Below the pieces are notes generated by a model that was not told where the DNA came from, ran no database searches, and saw nothing but the letters and a program-made list of their open reading frames with translations. Source: Hofstenia miamia (lineage: Eukaryota > Xenacoelomorpha > Acoela). Taken from it: DNA of 64,000 nucleotides. Below, piece after piece: positions 44,679 to 54,656 of the stretch. The DNA is taken from contig SCFE01000088.1 of assembly GCA_004352715.1 (NCBI GenBank), positions 645,816-709,815 of the forward strand, written 5' to 3'. The translations under genes were made by a program, and so were the position numbers. Numbering within the stretch: the stretch's first letter is position 1; each line of letters starts with the position of its first letter.

Positions 44679-47562
44679 AACAGAAAAGGCCGGCAAATGG
44701 ATGATGTAATGAATTACCAAAGATGCGTCTATGATACACAATAGGCATAGTGCATTACTAAACACAGGTCTACAAAATTGTAAAGTACTTTAGTGATTTA
44801 ATTGATTTTAAGAAGTCTTAAGACTAAAATTTATTTGGATGCAGCTTTAAAACAACTTAGGGCTAATATTTATATCTAAAATGCAAGACGCTCGATGGAT
44901 AGTACAATACATATATTTCCAGCATATTCTGGGCTCTACCCTACATTATAGACCAAATTCAAATTATTTGTTGTTGAGCACAACTTCGAATTATCGAGGG
45001 CGATTCCCAGAATTTCATTGACTATCATAGAGTTAAATTTGACGTTCATTAATTTATAATGAAGAATTGATAGCATAAATTAAAAGATTGAATAAAACAC
45101 AATTATACAAAACTTTTAAAAATTAAAACGAAACAGCATATAAATAAAACAAACTTACAAGATAAACATCGGAATGTATGTGAAAAAGATCCCGAAAAAA
45201 CTTAAAAGCTTCAGGTGAATATGATTTAAATCTGAATTCATTAAAATTGTGGGCAGGAGTTGGATTTGTATTGCTTCCAGTTCTAAAATAACAAATATTG
45301 ATATTATTAGATGTCGACAGTTACCATGCTTGCGAAAACCTTAAAGCTGAGATATGTATGAGTTGGTCAACAAAGATTAGAAATTACATAACAATGCCGT
45401 CGAATCTCACCCTTGTATAAGAAAACATTCTGAAGTAATCCGAAATGTAAAAATCCCAAAAATGAAAAATTTTCAAAAAATCCGATTTTCATTCTCCACT
45501 AGCTACCGTAAATGATCAGTATTAGGAAATGAAGTAATTACTGGATTCAATATTAGAAAAATTCCAAGAATTTTCAATAAAAACATAAGCATTCTTAGGA
45601 TATTACATCAATTTAACACTAGAACAGCGATTACTCTGAGAATACATTTATATCAGATATTATAAATGCGAAAATTATGGATAAATATTTAAGTAACCAA
45701 AAACAGCTTGGAGGTAATTTTGAGATATTGTCAATTTTTTCGTGTTAATGTAAAGTCCTATTTTTAGAATACGTTTCTGAGTAATTTAATTTAAGTTTTT
45801 AACAATAACTTAACTTTAACCTTAATTTATAATTAAAGCAGACCTTTTAAAAGGGGTAAGATAATCAATGCTTCTAATCTGTAAAAATTGGATACTTTGA
45901 ACAACAACAATCCAAATATATTTTTTGACAGAATAATCTGATTGCCTATGTCTAATAATTTAACGATGTTAAAACTCGAGTTTTGCACATAGCTCTCAAA
46001 ACACAAATGACTAATGTTGAAATATATCAACCTTTTTTACACATGCTACTTTCTATTTCTGTGAATCAAAACATAGATCGTTACCTGAAAAAACACATTT
46101 TGAAAACGATATTGGAACTCAAGAAATCTCAAGCAAGCACTATTGCATTTTCAACAACGGGCAATCAGTGGTCTGAGTAAACCATTATATTTAGAAGAAA
46201 CCAACTGATTTTATGTCGTTTAAAATAATTCAAAAATTACGAAAACAATATTAACATAACTATTAACTGATAGTGAAATGTCTTTCTTTTTGTTCAATGT
46301 ATTTCTCGAAGAAAACATTTTCATCAAAGTATTTTTCTAGCTTTGTATTGAGGCAGAATGGTTAGGATTTTAATACAAACAATGCTTTGAATGAGATTTT
46401 GATCCGAGCAGAATATATAAGGCACAATCTTTAGGAAAGTATTGGCCTGTAATAAATGACCTGTGTACAAAACATTTTAACTTATGGTTAGCGATAGACA
46501 GTGAGATTATTAACATTTCATCATACATATTTGCAGCTTTATATATAAGAAATGTCTAATTGTTCTATTAATAACCTTACTTTGGAAAAACTAAACTCTG
46601 AACTGTTTCAAAATCTTGCATAAGCAAATCTCTTTGCTCATGTTTGGTAATGTTTCCAACAATGTTACTAATTCCAAGCTGTATTGCAGCAATTAGTTCA
46701 TTAGTTGGTGTCTAAATAGATTTAAAAAAAAGTTATTGTAGCAAGAATACCTTCTTGAAAGTTACTTGACCTGCCTGGTCAACACGTCTGTGACCTAGCT
46801 TCTTCTCAGGCTAAAAATAAAGCAAAATAAGCAAAACTATTAGAGCACAAAAAGTTAATAAAGGAAATGCAAATGTGCAAAAGACTAAAAATATTGTTCT
46901 ATAAGTATCCCTGCAAAAAAAGTTTACTAATTATTAGGAAATATTAAGTTGCAAAAATAATGTTTAATGTTAGAAAGTCGATACCATGTTAGCATGTGAA
47001 AAAGAGACCAAAACTACTTTAGAAAAATAAGATATAACAGCTTATTTGTTGTGAAACAATTGAGCCGTGGAGAGTAGTTCAAAATTGTTTAATTCCCAAA
47101 TCTGTTCATGATTGTTGTAGGCTAACTGCATACAAGATACCCTAATAAATTTAAAAACATTAAAACGCTCAAGGAAATAAAATGCTAACAAATTTTAAAA
47201 AAAATAACAAGCTTCCTGACAGACGACAACAATTATTTGCAGCAAACAGACTTACATTAATTGATTAAATAATAAACATTCCTATTAATGTAGAAAACAA
47301 ATGGGTTAAAAATGTCAATTCCAGAAAACAAAAGAATGCCTCAAAACGAATAAATTATTTTTTTGTTTCTAATGCATTACTGGAATTAACGATGTGTAGA
47401 AAATGAAGCGTTGCTTCGACTAAAGAAAGTGATATCATGTCTAGAAATTTCTACTACATACCCAACTTGTCTCCAATTCATCAATAGACTATATAGAACA
47501 ATGAAAAAACACAATAACTTAATAACTACCTCTTTTCTTTTTGTAGCTTTACTTGTAGACAT
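21110..47562 (-). CDS. PIP5K1: type I phosphatidylinositol-4-phosphate 5-kinase, 11 exons found
   Basis: Makes PI(4,5)P2 from PI4P at the plasma membrane. Exons in transcript order: 47562-47530, 46810-46751, 46711-46581, 45282-45159, 39841-39689, 39642-39501, 39310-39156, 36648-36401, 30183-30100, 27925-27786, 21190-21110; every junction keeps frame and has GT-AG ends. About 450 residues are encoded. Landmarks: [15 protein letters not shown], the nucleotide loop [10 protein letters not shown] with lysine in [38 protein letters not shown] (catalytic Asp), GIIDILQEY, and the activation loop starting KKLEH. The Glu of KKLEH is the residue that gives type I enzymes their PI4P preference (Ala in type II). 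Introns range from 39 bases to 6.6 kb and are packed with transposons. The C-terminal exon(s) are missing from the model. Paralogue (A/B/C) cannot be assigned. Confidence 0.9.
22068..22448. mobile_element. hAT-like MITE inside (TA)n
   Basis: The left end is TTAGAGTTGGGCGTCAGCCG and the reverse complement of the right end is TTAGAGGTGAGCGCCGCCG. Both open with the TAGAG-TGxGC style of hAT termini. It lies in an intron of PIP5K and is bordered on both sides by (TA)n, so the target duplication cannot be read cleanly. About 380 bases, no ORF. Confidence 0.65.
22721..23720. other. assembly gap of 1000 N
   Basis: Exactly 1000 N, so the true size is probably unknown. It lies in the intron between PIP5K exons 10 and 11 and is followed by TA-rich sequence. 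Confidence 0.95.
24301..24372. repeat. (TA)n microsatellite
   Basis: Long run of alternating T and A with a few C or G interruptions, in PIP5K intron 10. Confidence 0.9.
26734..26880. repeat. (TA)n tract containing a 110-N gap
   Basis: The TA repeat runs into N at 26759 and resumes at 26869, so the gap is itself probably TA repeat that could not be assembled. Confidence 0.9.
27786..27925 (-). CDS. PIP5K1: PIP5K exon 10 (activation loop)
   Basis: Encodes [20 protein letters not shown] then [16 protein letters not shown] and CETVFKK. This is the activation/specificity loop and last kinase helix; acceptor ttttag, donor gttagt. Confidence 0.9.
27926..30099. other. PIP5K intron 9, no gene recognised
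   Basis: AT-rich with only short ORFs. Around 28850-29280 a plus-strand run resembles a decayed transposase in codon texture, but no motif is secure. Confidence 0.35.
30100..30183 (-). CDS. PIP5K1: PIP5K exon 9 (GIIDILQ)
   Basis: Encodes [19 protein letters not shown] followed by IIDILQEY. The IID motif supplies the metal-binding aspartate of PIP kinases. Acceptor catttag, donor gtaagt; phases match exons 8 and 10. Confidence 0.9.
30184..32602. other. PIP5K intron 8, first part
   Basis: AT-rich, with a (TA)n tract at 32164-32200 followed by four spaced copies of a TTGGTG(A/C/T)TTTGTAAC-like word at about 32200-32290. No gene seen. Confidence 0.4.
32603..33730. mobile_element. possible hAT-like element
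   Basis: Starts CACTGGCGTAGCTACGGGGG and ends with CTACGC, a partial match to the reverse complement of the start. CAGTGGCGTAGC is a known hAT-style terminus. GC-rich ends (including GCCCCTCC near the right end) enclose AT-rich, non-coding DNA. A single N just before the left end (32599) makes the boundary uncertain. Confidence 0.35.
33733..33967. repeat. (TA)n tract containing a 183-N gap
   Basis: TA repeat on both sides of N at 33754-33936; the missing sequence is probably more TA repeat. Confidence 0.9.
34021..34640. mobile_element. 620-base TIR element (MITE)
   Basis: The left end is TAGTTGCAACCGGGTCA; the reverse complement of the right end is TAGAGTTGCAACCGGGTCA. ACCGGGTCA/TGACCCGGT words recur inside each end. 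No coding capacity. A lone relative of the end (ATAACCGGGTCACAAA) occurs near 51200, so this is a dispersed family. TAGAG start suggests hAT ancestry. Confidence 0.7.
35215..35731. mobile_element. piggyBac-type MITE with palindromic subterminal repeats
   Basis: TTAA at 35215-35218 and 35728-35731 flank perfect 15-base terminal inverted repeats CACTAGAACTCCGAA. Internally, AAATGA-centred words recur: GGTCATAAATGACTAGT, GGTCACAAATGATCGGT and GGTCACAAATGACCGGT, near-palindromes comparable in placement to those of the piggyBac element at 16850. Non-coding, in PIP5K intron 8. Confidence 0.85.
36401..36648 (-). CDS. PIP5K1: PIP5K exon 8 (MDYSLL catalytic)
   Basis: Starts [20 protein letters not shown] with the catalytic Asp in MDYSLL. 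It continues through a variable linker to [16 protein letters not shown], equivalent to ALYSTAMESIQG in vertebrates. Acceptor ttttag, donor gtaagt. Confidence 0.95.
36649..39155. other. PIP5K intron 7, no gene recognised
   Basis: AT-rich. The words GTGGGGTGAGTTGGAACA (about 38449) and GAGGCAGGTTAGAACACC (about 38780) look like degenerate relatives of one motif, perhaps ends of an old element, but boundaries are unclear. Confidence 0.35.
39156..39310 (-). CDS. PIP5K1: PIP5K exon 7
   Basis: Encodes [20 protein letters not shown], then [16 protein letters not shown] and [10 protein letters not shown], the conserved basic patch and helix following DLKG. Acceptor aacttag, donor gtaagc; the first two bases complete the Gly of DLKGS. 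Confidence 0.95.
39501..39642 (-). CDS. PIP5K1: PIP5K exon 6
   Basis: Encodes [20 protein letters not shown] then [13 protein letters not shown] and WKFDLKG. It is separated from exon 5 by an intron of only 46 bases. Acceptor ttgtttag, donor gtttgc. Confidence 0.9.
39689..39841 (-). CDS. PIP5K1: PIP5K exon 5 (nucleotide-binding loop)
   Basis: Encodes [20 protein letters not shown] and [20 protein letters not shown], then PGYYL. This is the glycine-rich loop and the ATP-binding lysine. Donor gtttgt was chosen because the protein breaks exactly where exon 6 resumes the family sequence. Confidence 0.9.
40045..40112. repeat. (TA)n tract, Tc1 insertion site
   Basis: Two TA runs separated by a short spacer; the second leads directly into the Tc1-like left end at 40113. 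Confidence 0.9.
40113..41421 (+). mobile_element. Tc1/mariner-superfamily element, DD37D type
   Basis: 1.3 kb element with terminal inverted repeats: left CAGGGTGACAAACAAAATGA, right (reverse complement) CAGGGTGACACAAACAAAAT, differing by a 2-base indel and flanked by TA on each side. It contains one transposase reading frame broken by a stop and a frameshift. It sits in PIP5K intron 4. Confidence 0.9.
40263..41247 (+). pseudogene. DD37D (maT-like) transposase, two lesions
   Basis: ATG at 40263 opens a paired helix-turn-helix region ([20 protein letters not shown], then [20 protein letters not shown]) followed by the catalytic domain: [10 protein letters not shown] (first Asp), [11 protein letters not shown] (second Asp) and [14 protein letters not shown] (third Asp). 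Counting from QQD to PLD leaves 37 residues between, the spacing of DD37D maT-type elements. A TGA at 40848-40850 follows VMVWA, and a frameshift lies near 40965 between YHVWW and [11 protein letters not shown]. So it is inactive but young. Confidence 0.85.
41653..42462 (-). pseudogene. mariner-like element with internal deletion
   Basis: On the minus strand 42030-41653 encodes a transposase C-terminus with [39 protein letters not shown] and a final [12 protein letters not shown]. Upstream (about 42275-42070) are remnants of the N-terminus, [18 protein letters not shown] and VQRWWRTI; the middle, including the first catalytic Asp, is deleted. The outer end reads AGGGTGATTGAAAAGTAACT from 42462 inward, next to (TA)n. 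A matching inverted repeat at the other end, near 41630, is not evident. Confidence 0.8.
42461..42496. repeat. (TA)n microsatellite
   Basis: TA run directly abutting the end of the mariner-like element at 42462. Confidence 0.9.
43106..43140. repeat. (TA)n microsatellite
   Basis: TA run directly abutting the left end of the next mariner at 43138. Confidence 0.9.
43138..44412 (+). pseudogene. mariner element, DD34D, decayed transposase
   Basis: The left end TTAGGTTGTATGAAAAAAAC follows (TA)n. A broken frame from about 43274 reads [20 protein letters not shown], then [14 protein letters not shown], a linker [27 protein letters not shown] (first catalytic Asp), [20 protein letters not shown] (second) and [19 protein letters not shown] (third), with 34 residues between the last two, the mariner spacing. 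Stops (for example near 43348 and 44122) and frameshifts show that it is dead. The right inverted repeat is not recognisable. Confidence 0.8.
44640..44676. repeat. (TA)n microsatellite
   Basis: Pure TA run in PIP5K intron 4, not next to a recognised transposon. Confidence 0.9.
45159..45282 (-). CDS. PIP5K1: PIP5K exon 4
   Basis: Encodes [20 protein letters not shown] followed by [20 protein letters not shown], the FRFK-Y-P-AF--FR motif of PIP kinases. Acceptor ttttag, donor gtaagt. Confidence 0.95.
46581..46711 (-). CDS. PIP5K1: PIP5K exon 3
   Basis: Encodes [20 protein letters not shown] then [19 protein letters not shown]. Acceptor atttag and donor gtaagg; only a 39-base intron separates it from exon 2. 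Confidence 0.95.
46751..46810 (-). CDS. PIP5K1: PIP5K exon 2
   Basis: Encodes 20 residues, [20 protein letters not shown], the KKIGHR-VD-SGETTYKK motif at the N-terminal border of the kinase domain. Acceptor tttttag, donor gtattc. Confidence 0.95.
47530..47562 (-). CDS. PIP5K1: PIP5K exon 1, candidate start exon
   Basis: Eleven codons [11 protein letters not shown] ending in donor gtagtt, in phase with exon 2. An acceptor-like TTTTGTTTAG ends at 47571, only 8 bases before the ATG. The N-terminus of this family is not conserved, so the choice rests on splice signals, frame and position. Confidence 0.55.
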
Positions 47563-47704
47563 TTGGGAAACTAAACAAAATATGTTATACTATCGAATAT
47601 ATCAATAATTAACGTGCATCAAAATAATCGTTGCGGGATTACATTATACTTTCTCAAAAAAATCACGCTTATTCTAATTTTGCAAGACAGATACATGTAT
47701 ATTA

Positions 47705-48260
47705 AAGTGACCAAGAATCAATGCCGCGATTGAATAAAAAAACACGATTTGAATAATATAAGAGGCTTCTTCAACGGTTTTAAGGGTTATATGCGAAGGC
47801 ATTCTGTTCCCTAATGAGAAAACTTTTAACATAAATGTGAAATGGAATGCTCAAAATCACACAGTCCTTTTTTCAGTAGATAAAGCTCAATTAAGTGAAA
47901 ACAAAAGTAGTAGGAATCCGCACAATATCATCAAGGCAAAAGTCAATCATTTGTAATGCCATCAATATATTTCGAACAATATATCAACTGCTAGTACGCC
48001 AGTCTCAAACCCACAAATAAATTATTCAGACTATAGACTATAAACTAAGCGGAACTGCAGATTAAGTTATGCATAGCAATATAATTCTAAGTGACACGTT
48101 ATATTAACTGAGGAAACGCCTAGCAGTCTGAATGAAATCGAATAGAGGGCATTTTTAAATTAGAGAACCGTAAGTTCCTTGTTATATTAACTCTTATACA
48201 AAACTTCTAGTTCATATTGACTTAAATTTTCACGTTTTATTTGGATCACAATGTATAATT
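47705..48260 (+). pseudogene. old DD37D transposon fragment
   Basis: About 140 bases upstream of the PIP5K candidate start exon. The segment aligned by eye to the DD37D element at 40113 gives EKTFNINVKWNAQN against [14 protein letters not shown], and further on an SPDLNP-like SPVSNPQINYSDY. The right end CACGTTTTATTTGGATCACA resembles the right end of that element. Heavily mutated and 5'-truncated. Confidence 0.6.
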
Positions 48261-49680
48261 AGTATTTTCTCCTATATATGACAAAAATTTGAATTGTGAG
48301 GACAGAGAAATTGCAAATTTATAATATTTTTGATTAATGCATGCACTTTCAAATAAATAAGCAAAATTTATTAATATATTACAGTAAACAATTAAATGCA
48401 TAACGTATTATTTTTAAAAAGGAAACTTTTGATTGCTTACAAACGCCCAGTTCACTAATAACTAAGGCAATTGATAACAGCACATTTTATAATGACTATC
48501 TTATGTATATTATTATTTGAAGTTAAAGTTAAGCACATTACAAAAGGTAAAGCAATTCTATGCGTTAGTCTTACAGATAATAAATTGAAAATATAAAATT
48601 GTATTTCTTTTTTCAATGTTTGCAAATTATTCCTTCAAAATTTCTATAGGCAATAAGTGTTTAAATTGTTTTAAAATCAAATTGGTTAGAAGATACAAAC
48701 AAAATTCATATAGACTTGTTTGCGGCAGAAATAATTTTTTCTTTTTATGATAAGCTCAAATAACATGTATTAATGTCACTCTGTGAATTAAGCATTATAC
48801 TACTACTACTACATATTACACTTAAAATAGAAAAACATCATTTCTCACATTTTTCCAGTTCATTTACTTAATTGCAGTTAGTTGCTGGTTGCTTCGAATA
48901 ATTTGCTCAACATTGGAAAATTGAATGATTGTATTCAAGTTAGTACATTCCGAAATAATTTTTGTGTAAAACAAAATTTAATGTAGAAAAATAACAGCAA
49001 AGCAAAATTCACAATAAACGAAATTTCAAAAAAGAAAGATATGAAAAACGGTAACACTGAATAGAATCATATTTATATGTGATACAATTGTCTAAAAAAT
49101 GCAATATAAAACCCTATTTAAAATCAAAATATTAAAATAGATAATTTATGTTTGAAACAATAAGTAAAAATACATCAGTGTTGCAACGACCTTTTTTGGG
49201 TTCTATAAAACTTTCTTCAAATTCAGAGAATCTTTCTTCAATTTGCATTTTATCATTATTTGCATTATGACAGATCTAATAAATAATCATAGCAAACTAT
49301 GCTAAACCATTTTTAAACGTCTCTTCTTGCTAAGAAATTTATGTAATAATTATGTAAAATTCCTTTGAGCTAAATTAACTTTGTCAATTCGGCATAATAC
49401 GTTTTATATAAAAGGACACGACTATTTTCCAGAATTTTGTGCTTTGGTAGTTTGGTTTGATAGACTTGTAAACAAATGCGGTGAATAGTGATTTCGTTCT
49501 AATTTTTATAAATTCTGTAAAAAAGTTAGAATTTGTTTGTTTGAAATCATTTTGCGGTCGCCAATTATAATGATATTGATATAATGATTTTGATATCTTT
49601 CAATATATAAAAATTTTCTTCGTTGACATTTTTTCAAGTGCAGGTTAGTTATTGTAATGTTCTGCAAAAATACAATTGGA
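48261..49680. other. no supportable gene
   Basis: AT-rich intergenic DNA upstream of PIP5K; only a very short TAC microsatellite near 48800 stands out. Confidence 0.45.
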
Positions 49681-49689
49681 TAGGTTGAT

Positions 49690-51530
49690 TCTCACCATGG
49701 TCAGAGCAGTATTAAACTTTGCGGGGCCTTTGCCATTTAAAATTGCGAGCCCCCTTCATAATAAATTTAAATATAATAATGATTTTTCAAAATAATTATA
49801 CAATGATTGTTACTATCCACATAATCATAGAATATGGATAGATAAGATTTAATTTCTTATAACATAAATTTATATTAAACTACAAATAATGAATGCAACA
49901 ACTGTTTTCTATTTATTAATTGAACTTAATAATATTTATTATAATTAGAGCACTTTTTCTAGCTTTACATTTTGAGAAAATTATCTACGACTTCATAAAT
50001 CAATGGCCACTAGAGACAAATTTCACAATTAATCTTTACTAAAGGAAGATATTAAATAATTTTTGTTCTTTATTTTATATTTTTTATTTGTTTCTAATGT
50101 GCTATTTTGGTTAGCTTTCGAATAAATAATCCTAAACAGAAAAATATCGTTCTCCTTGAATATTAGCAACAGGTAGCGTTGAATAAATTTGGCATAAAAT
50201 GTAAATATTTGGAAAACTTGTCAAGAACTACCTCCATTCATAGACCATAAATAACATAAAATTATATTGGGAGAGGCCATATCATTAAGATTATATAAAA
50301 ACTGTGAAACTGAATTAATTCAGTAGGAAAGAAATCCACATTATCGAGACCTAAGAGATGCTTTTTATTCAAATATTTTTCTGCTTCTGCAATTTGAGCA
50401 TTGTTATTGCTATTTTATACATAATTCTAAATTTGATATTTTGATTGTAAATTACTAATTTAGCAATTATAAAATCCAAAACTATTTCCAACTCTAACTT
50501 GCTCATTTTCTGAAAATACATGACCATTCTCATTTTCTATATCAGCAACGTTTTGCTTTCTTTATCGAAAGAATAGCTATGATCACTTACTAGTATTTTG
50601 GCTTGCTTCTCAATCTTAAATTTGTTTTTGTTGAATTTAATCAAGCAGACTAGGCTCTTGTACAAAAATTCATTTAAAATTAATGCGTTGATTGAAAAGA
50701 TTTCCTTGTTGCAATAAATTGAACAAGTAATGAATGTAAGGAAATGTTGCTTCAAAATTTTCATTTTAGAATACAGTGAAAATGATTCATTTCCTGTGAC
50801 TTTTGGAATTTTCACTGTTGCCAATGCTGAGCAAATTTCTCATTTAATGTGCATATGCATGGCATCGAGCAGGGCGTCACGTAATTGATAACGGCATTTC
50901 CACAGTTCCTTTCATTTTTGTTGGTACCAGTAGCCCTCATTTTTATGTAGATGATGAAAACTAGTGTAGCATTTTTTATCAAAGGAAAAATATAAAGCAG
51001 CACCTAAGCAGCATTTGCAAAATTCAAAGAATGTCGAACAGGGAGCAAAATCGACAGCAGAATTATTTTCAGAATTTTTTACTTCTTGCTTGACCACCAC
51101 AGTACTTCCCTGACAAATTTCTGGCATTTCTACAGTATTATACTCTGTAGTCAGTTTGTGTAGCCCTATCGTAACCAAAAATTATAATAAAAAATTTATA
51201 ACCGGGTCACAAAGAGATATCTTAGTTTGAATACTCACGTTTAATAATGTAAACTTGACTAAATAAGTAAGTTTTATGTTGTAGAAGATACATATGGAAC
51301 TACTCCTTTACAATATTCCCTCAAGCAAGATAAATGATTTTCCAGAATTTGGATCAAATTGTACCAAACGTCGAATATATTCGTGCAAAGTTTCATTTTG
51401 ATTTGTGAATATTATTTCATTTTCACCTATAAAAAGTAGTCCTTTGTACAAAAAAATTATTGCAGCTAAAGCATGTATGCTGTTTTCAAACAAAACAAAA
51501 TTTTCTTTGGTTAATACTTCATGTATCAAA
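49690..51530 (-). pseudogene. hAT transposase relic, TTF/ZMYM1-like
   Basis: Minus-strand pieces appear in the right order. 51529-51308 gives YKGLLFIGENEIIF followed by LVQFDP, matching the N-terminal AERGLPFRG-DE-I...LIAKYDP pattern of DUF4371-type hAT transposases. 51178-50912 gives ENNSAVDFAPCSTFFEF, matching SAVDCC...FFGFLQ in the catalytic core. Lower coordinates hold open runs without clear motifs. Frame changes and stops separate the pieces. This is the same broad hAT group as the fragment at 18730, but not the same copy. Confidence 0.55.
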
Positions 51531-52043
51531 AACCAAGTTCTATGGTTTAGTCTTCATATATGTTGATAATTTAATAGAATTTTACATATAATATAAACAT
51601 TGGTTTTTCAAATAATTATCTTGCAAGTTTTACTATAAATTTGTAGTGTTTAATTACTAACAACTGTGAGAAAATGTGTATAGCTCATTTTCATTCACGT
51701 GTGGGGCCCTTTACCATGGCCCATTTTGCTCATGCGGTAGTATGGTACTGTCCATGTTATCTCATTACCAGTAAAACTGATATTACACAGATTAATTAGA
51801 TTCAGCTATGCCCCCAATTTCGCTGTCCAACCTCAAAAATTTGAGCGATGCCCAGTTTGCCTCCTTCCATGTTGTCTGCGATCAAGAGTCTCATCGTGCA
51901 CTCATGAATCCTGATGTGTGGTCTGAAGGCGTCTTGATTCGTTATTACCGACTCTCTAACGATGAGCGCAAATCTTTTGGCCTTCGTCCCCGCCGCCGTA
52001 ATCCGCCTCGCCGTGACTGACTATCTCACTATGATCTTCCGTA

Positions 52044-52435
52044 TTGCTTGCCAATGCCCACAGTCTTGTATCTTTGAATCGTCGTTTCAGCTTTTACAAT
52101 TTCTTCTTGCAGTCTCCTGTTGACTTCATTTTCATCACTGAAACCTGGCTTGATCCTGCCATTGCTGATAGTGTTGTTTTTCCCAACTCTACTCTTAAAG
52201 TTCTTTCTCGTATGGATCGATCCAGTGGTCGCCATGGTGGTGTTCTCATTGCCTTTCGTCTTCCTAACCTTGACATCCGTCCCATTTCTTTCGATTCATT
52301 ATCCTTCGATTTCTGTTGTGGCTGTGCTGTTGTTCTCAGTGACCACATTGTTTCTCTGCTCTGTGTTTACAACCCTCCTTCGAAAAGTGCCTTTCGCATT
52401 CCCATTGCTGATTTATCATCTATGTTCGAGTCTTT
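52044..52435 (+). pseudogene. LINE apurinic endonuclease domain, cut by gap
   Basis: Reads VLLANAHSLVSLNRRFSFYN, then SPVDFIFITETWLD (the catalytic Glu of the ET-WL motif), GRHGGVLIAF and SLLCVYNPPSKS. These are the first motifs of the APE-type endonuclease/exonuclease-phosphatase fold of LINE ORF2. The frame is open up to the N gap at 52436 and shows no upstream ATG. Confidence 0.8.
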
Positions 52436-53435
52436 NNNNNNNNNNNNNNNNNNNNNNNNNNNNNNNNNNNNNNNNNNNNNNNNNNNNNNNNNNNNNNNNN
52501 NNNNNNNNNNNNNNNNNNNNNNNNNNNNNNNNNNNNNNNNNNNNNNNNNNNNNNNNNNNNNNNNNNNNNNNNNNNNNNNNNNNNNNNNNNNNNNNNNNNN
52601 NNNNNNNNNNNNNNNNNNNNNNNNNNNNNNNNNNNNNNNNNNNNNNNNNNNNNNNNNNNNNNNNNNNNNNNNNNNNNNNNNNNNNNNNNNNNNNNNNNNN
52701 NNNNNNNNNNNNNNNNNNNNNNNNNNNNNNNNNNNNNNNNNNNNNNNNNNNNNNNNNNNNNNNNNNNNNNNNNNNNNNNNNNNNNNNNNNNNNNNNNNNN
52801 NNNNNNNNNNNNNNNNNNNNNNNNNNNNNNNNNNNNNNNNNNNNNNNNNNNNNNNNNNNNNNNNNNNNNNNNNNNNNNNNNNNNNNNNNNNNNNNNNNNN
52901 NNNNNNNNNNNNNNNNNNNNNNNNNNNNNNNNNNNNNNNNNNNNNNNNNNNNNNNNNNNNNNNNNNNNNNNNNNNNNNNNNNNNNNNNNNNNNNNNNNNN
53001 NNNNNNNNNNNNNNNNNNNNNNNNNNNNNNNNNNNNNNNNNNNNNNNNNNNNNNNNNNNNNNNNNNNNNNNNNNNNNNNNNNNNNNNNNNNNNNNNNNNN
53101 NNNNNNNNNNNNNNNNNNNNNNNNNNNNNNNNNNNNNNNNNNNNNNNNNNNNNNNNNNNNNNNNNNNNNNNNNNNNNNNNNNNNNNNNNNNNNNNNNNNN
53201 NNNNNNNNNNNNNNNNNNNNNNNNNNNNNNNNNNNNNNNNNNNNNNNNNNNNNNNNNNNNNNNNNNNNNNNNNNNNNNNNNNNNNNNNNNNNNNNNNNNN
53301 NNNNNNNNNNNNNNNNNNNNNNNNNNNNNNNNNNNNNNNNNNNNNNNNNNNNNNNNNNNNNNNNNNNNNNNNNNNNNNNNNNNNNNNNNNNNNNNNNNNN
53401 NNNNNNNNNNNNNNNNNNNNNNNNNNNNNNNNNNN
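52436..53435. other. assembly gap of 1000 N
   Basis: Exactly 1000 N interrupting the LINE between endonuclease and RT; real length unknown. Confidence 0.95.
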
Positions 53436-54656
53436 TTACATTTTTCCCTATTTCAATGTCACTACAGTATCGCGATCAAATCATTTACGAGTGTATAGGA
53501 TTATGACGTTGGTATATAAAACAATCAAATAGTCTTTTTAATTTTAACCACTTTACTTTTTTAGCAAAGTGACTACAGGAACTGTTTTTTGGGTAAGGCA
53601 ATATTTTCAAACAAAAATACGAATTTTTCTATATTCACATTATAATGATAAACGAAATTGAAGACGGTTGTTTTTCCGCTATTTGTCGGCATATCTTGAT
53701 TAATATTTTGTAAGTTCATTAAGCGATTATTGAAAGGATATCTAAAATTCTCTCCAAACGTCATGACAGACAAAACGTTAAAGACATTTCAAGACGACCA
53801 TGTTTAATGCAATTTAAGACGAAATTTCAAATCTCACGAGTTAAAGCAGCGTTCAGACCTATAAAGGTTCCTATTTTCCCTCGAATTTCTATGACCCTGG
53901 CTCTCGGTCCTGGTCCACCTGCCACCTCCCCGCTGATTCGCCTATGCGACATCGTCTTCAACGCCCATAATATTCCCTCATGCTTAAGTCCTGCAAGTTG
54001 TATGGTCCTCGCTCTCCTCACGGCGTCCCATCCTTTGCGAAAACTCCTCAACTCCTACATTTGCTCCTCTGAGCGTTTTTGCCTTGCTGAAAAACATCTT
54101 GTATCTCTCCGCTGTAAAAATCCAATCAGATTTTCTTCTCTCAAGTCACTTCATACCGTTCAATAGCTATTCTTTCTCGATGTGAATTATCTTTGAGCGC
54201 CTTGTTCTTCGTTACGTCACCTCATCTCTTATTCTCAGCATGGTAACCTTTCGGGTCATTCTACCATCTCTAACTTGCTTACTCTGATTGGAAACTGCTG
54301 TTTCGACTCTGATCATAATGATTCTGGTTACATTATTTTTCTTGACAATTAAGTTTATTTGGCTTTGATGCTGATTTCATCAAACTTTTCCAGTCTTACC
54401 TATCCCATCAGCGGCAGTGTGTCAAAATCAACTCGTCTATCTCTTTTCCTGCTCTTCTAGCTAGCGGCGCACCTCAAACTTCTGTGTTTACTCCACTTTT
54501 CTTGCTATTAACGACCTTCTTCAACTGTTCTCAACTTGTCATGCTTTCTGTATGTCGACGACACTACGAGTTCTTTTGCCTTTAATATCGCTTCTATTTT
54601 TGAGTTAGTGTCTTCTTGGGCTTCCGTTAACCATCTTGATTTTGGCCCACCCACTA

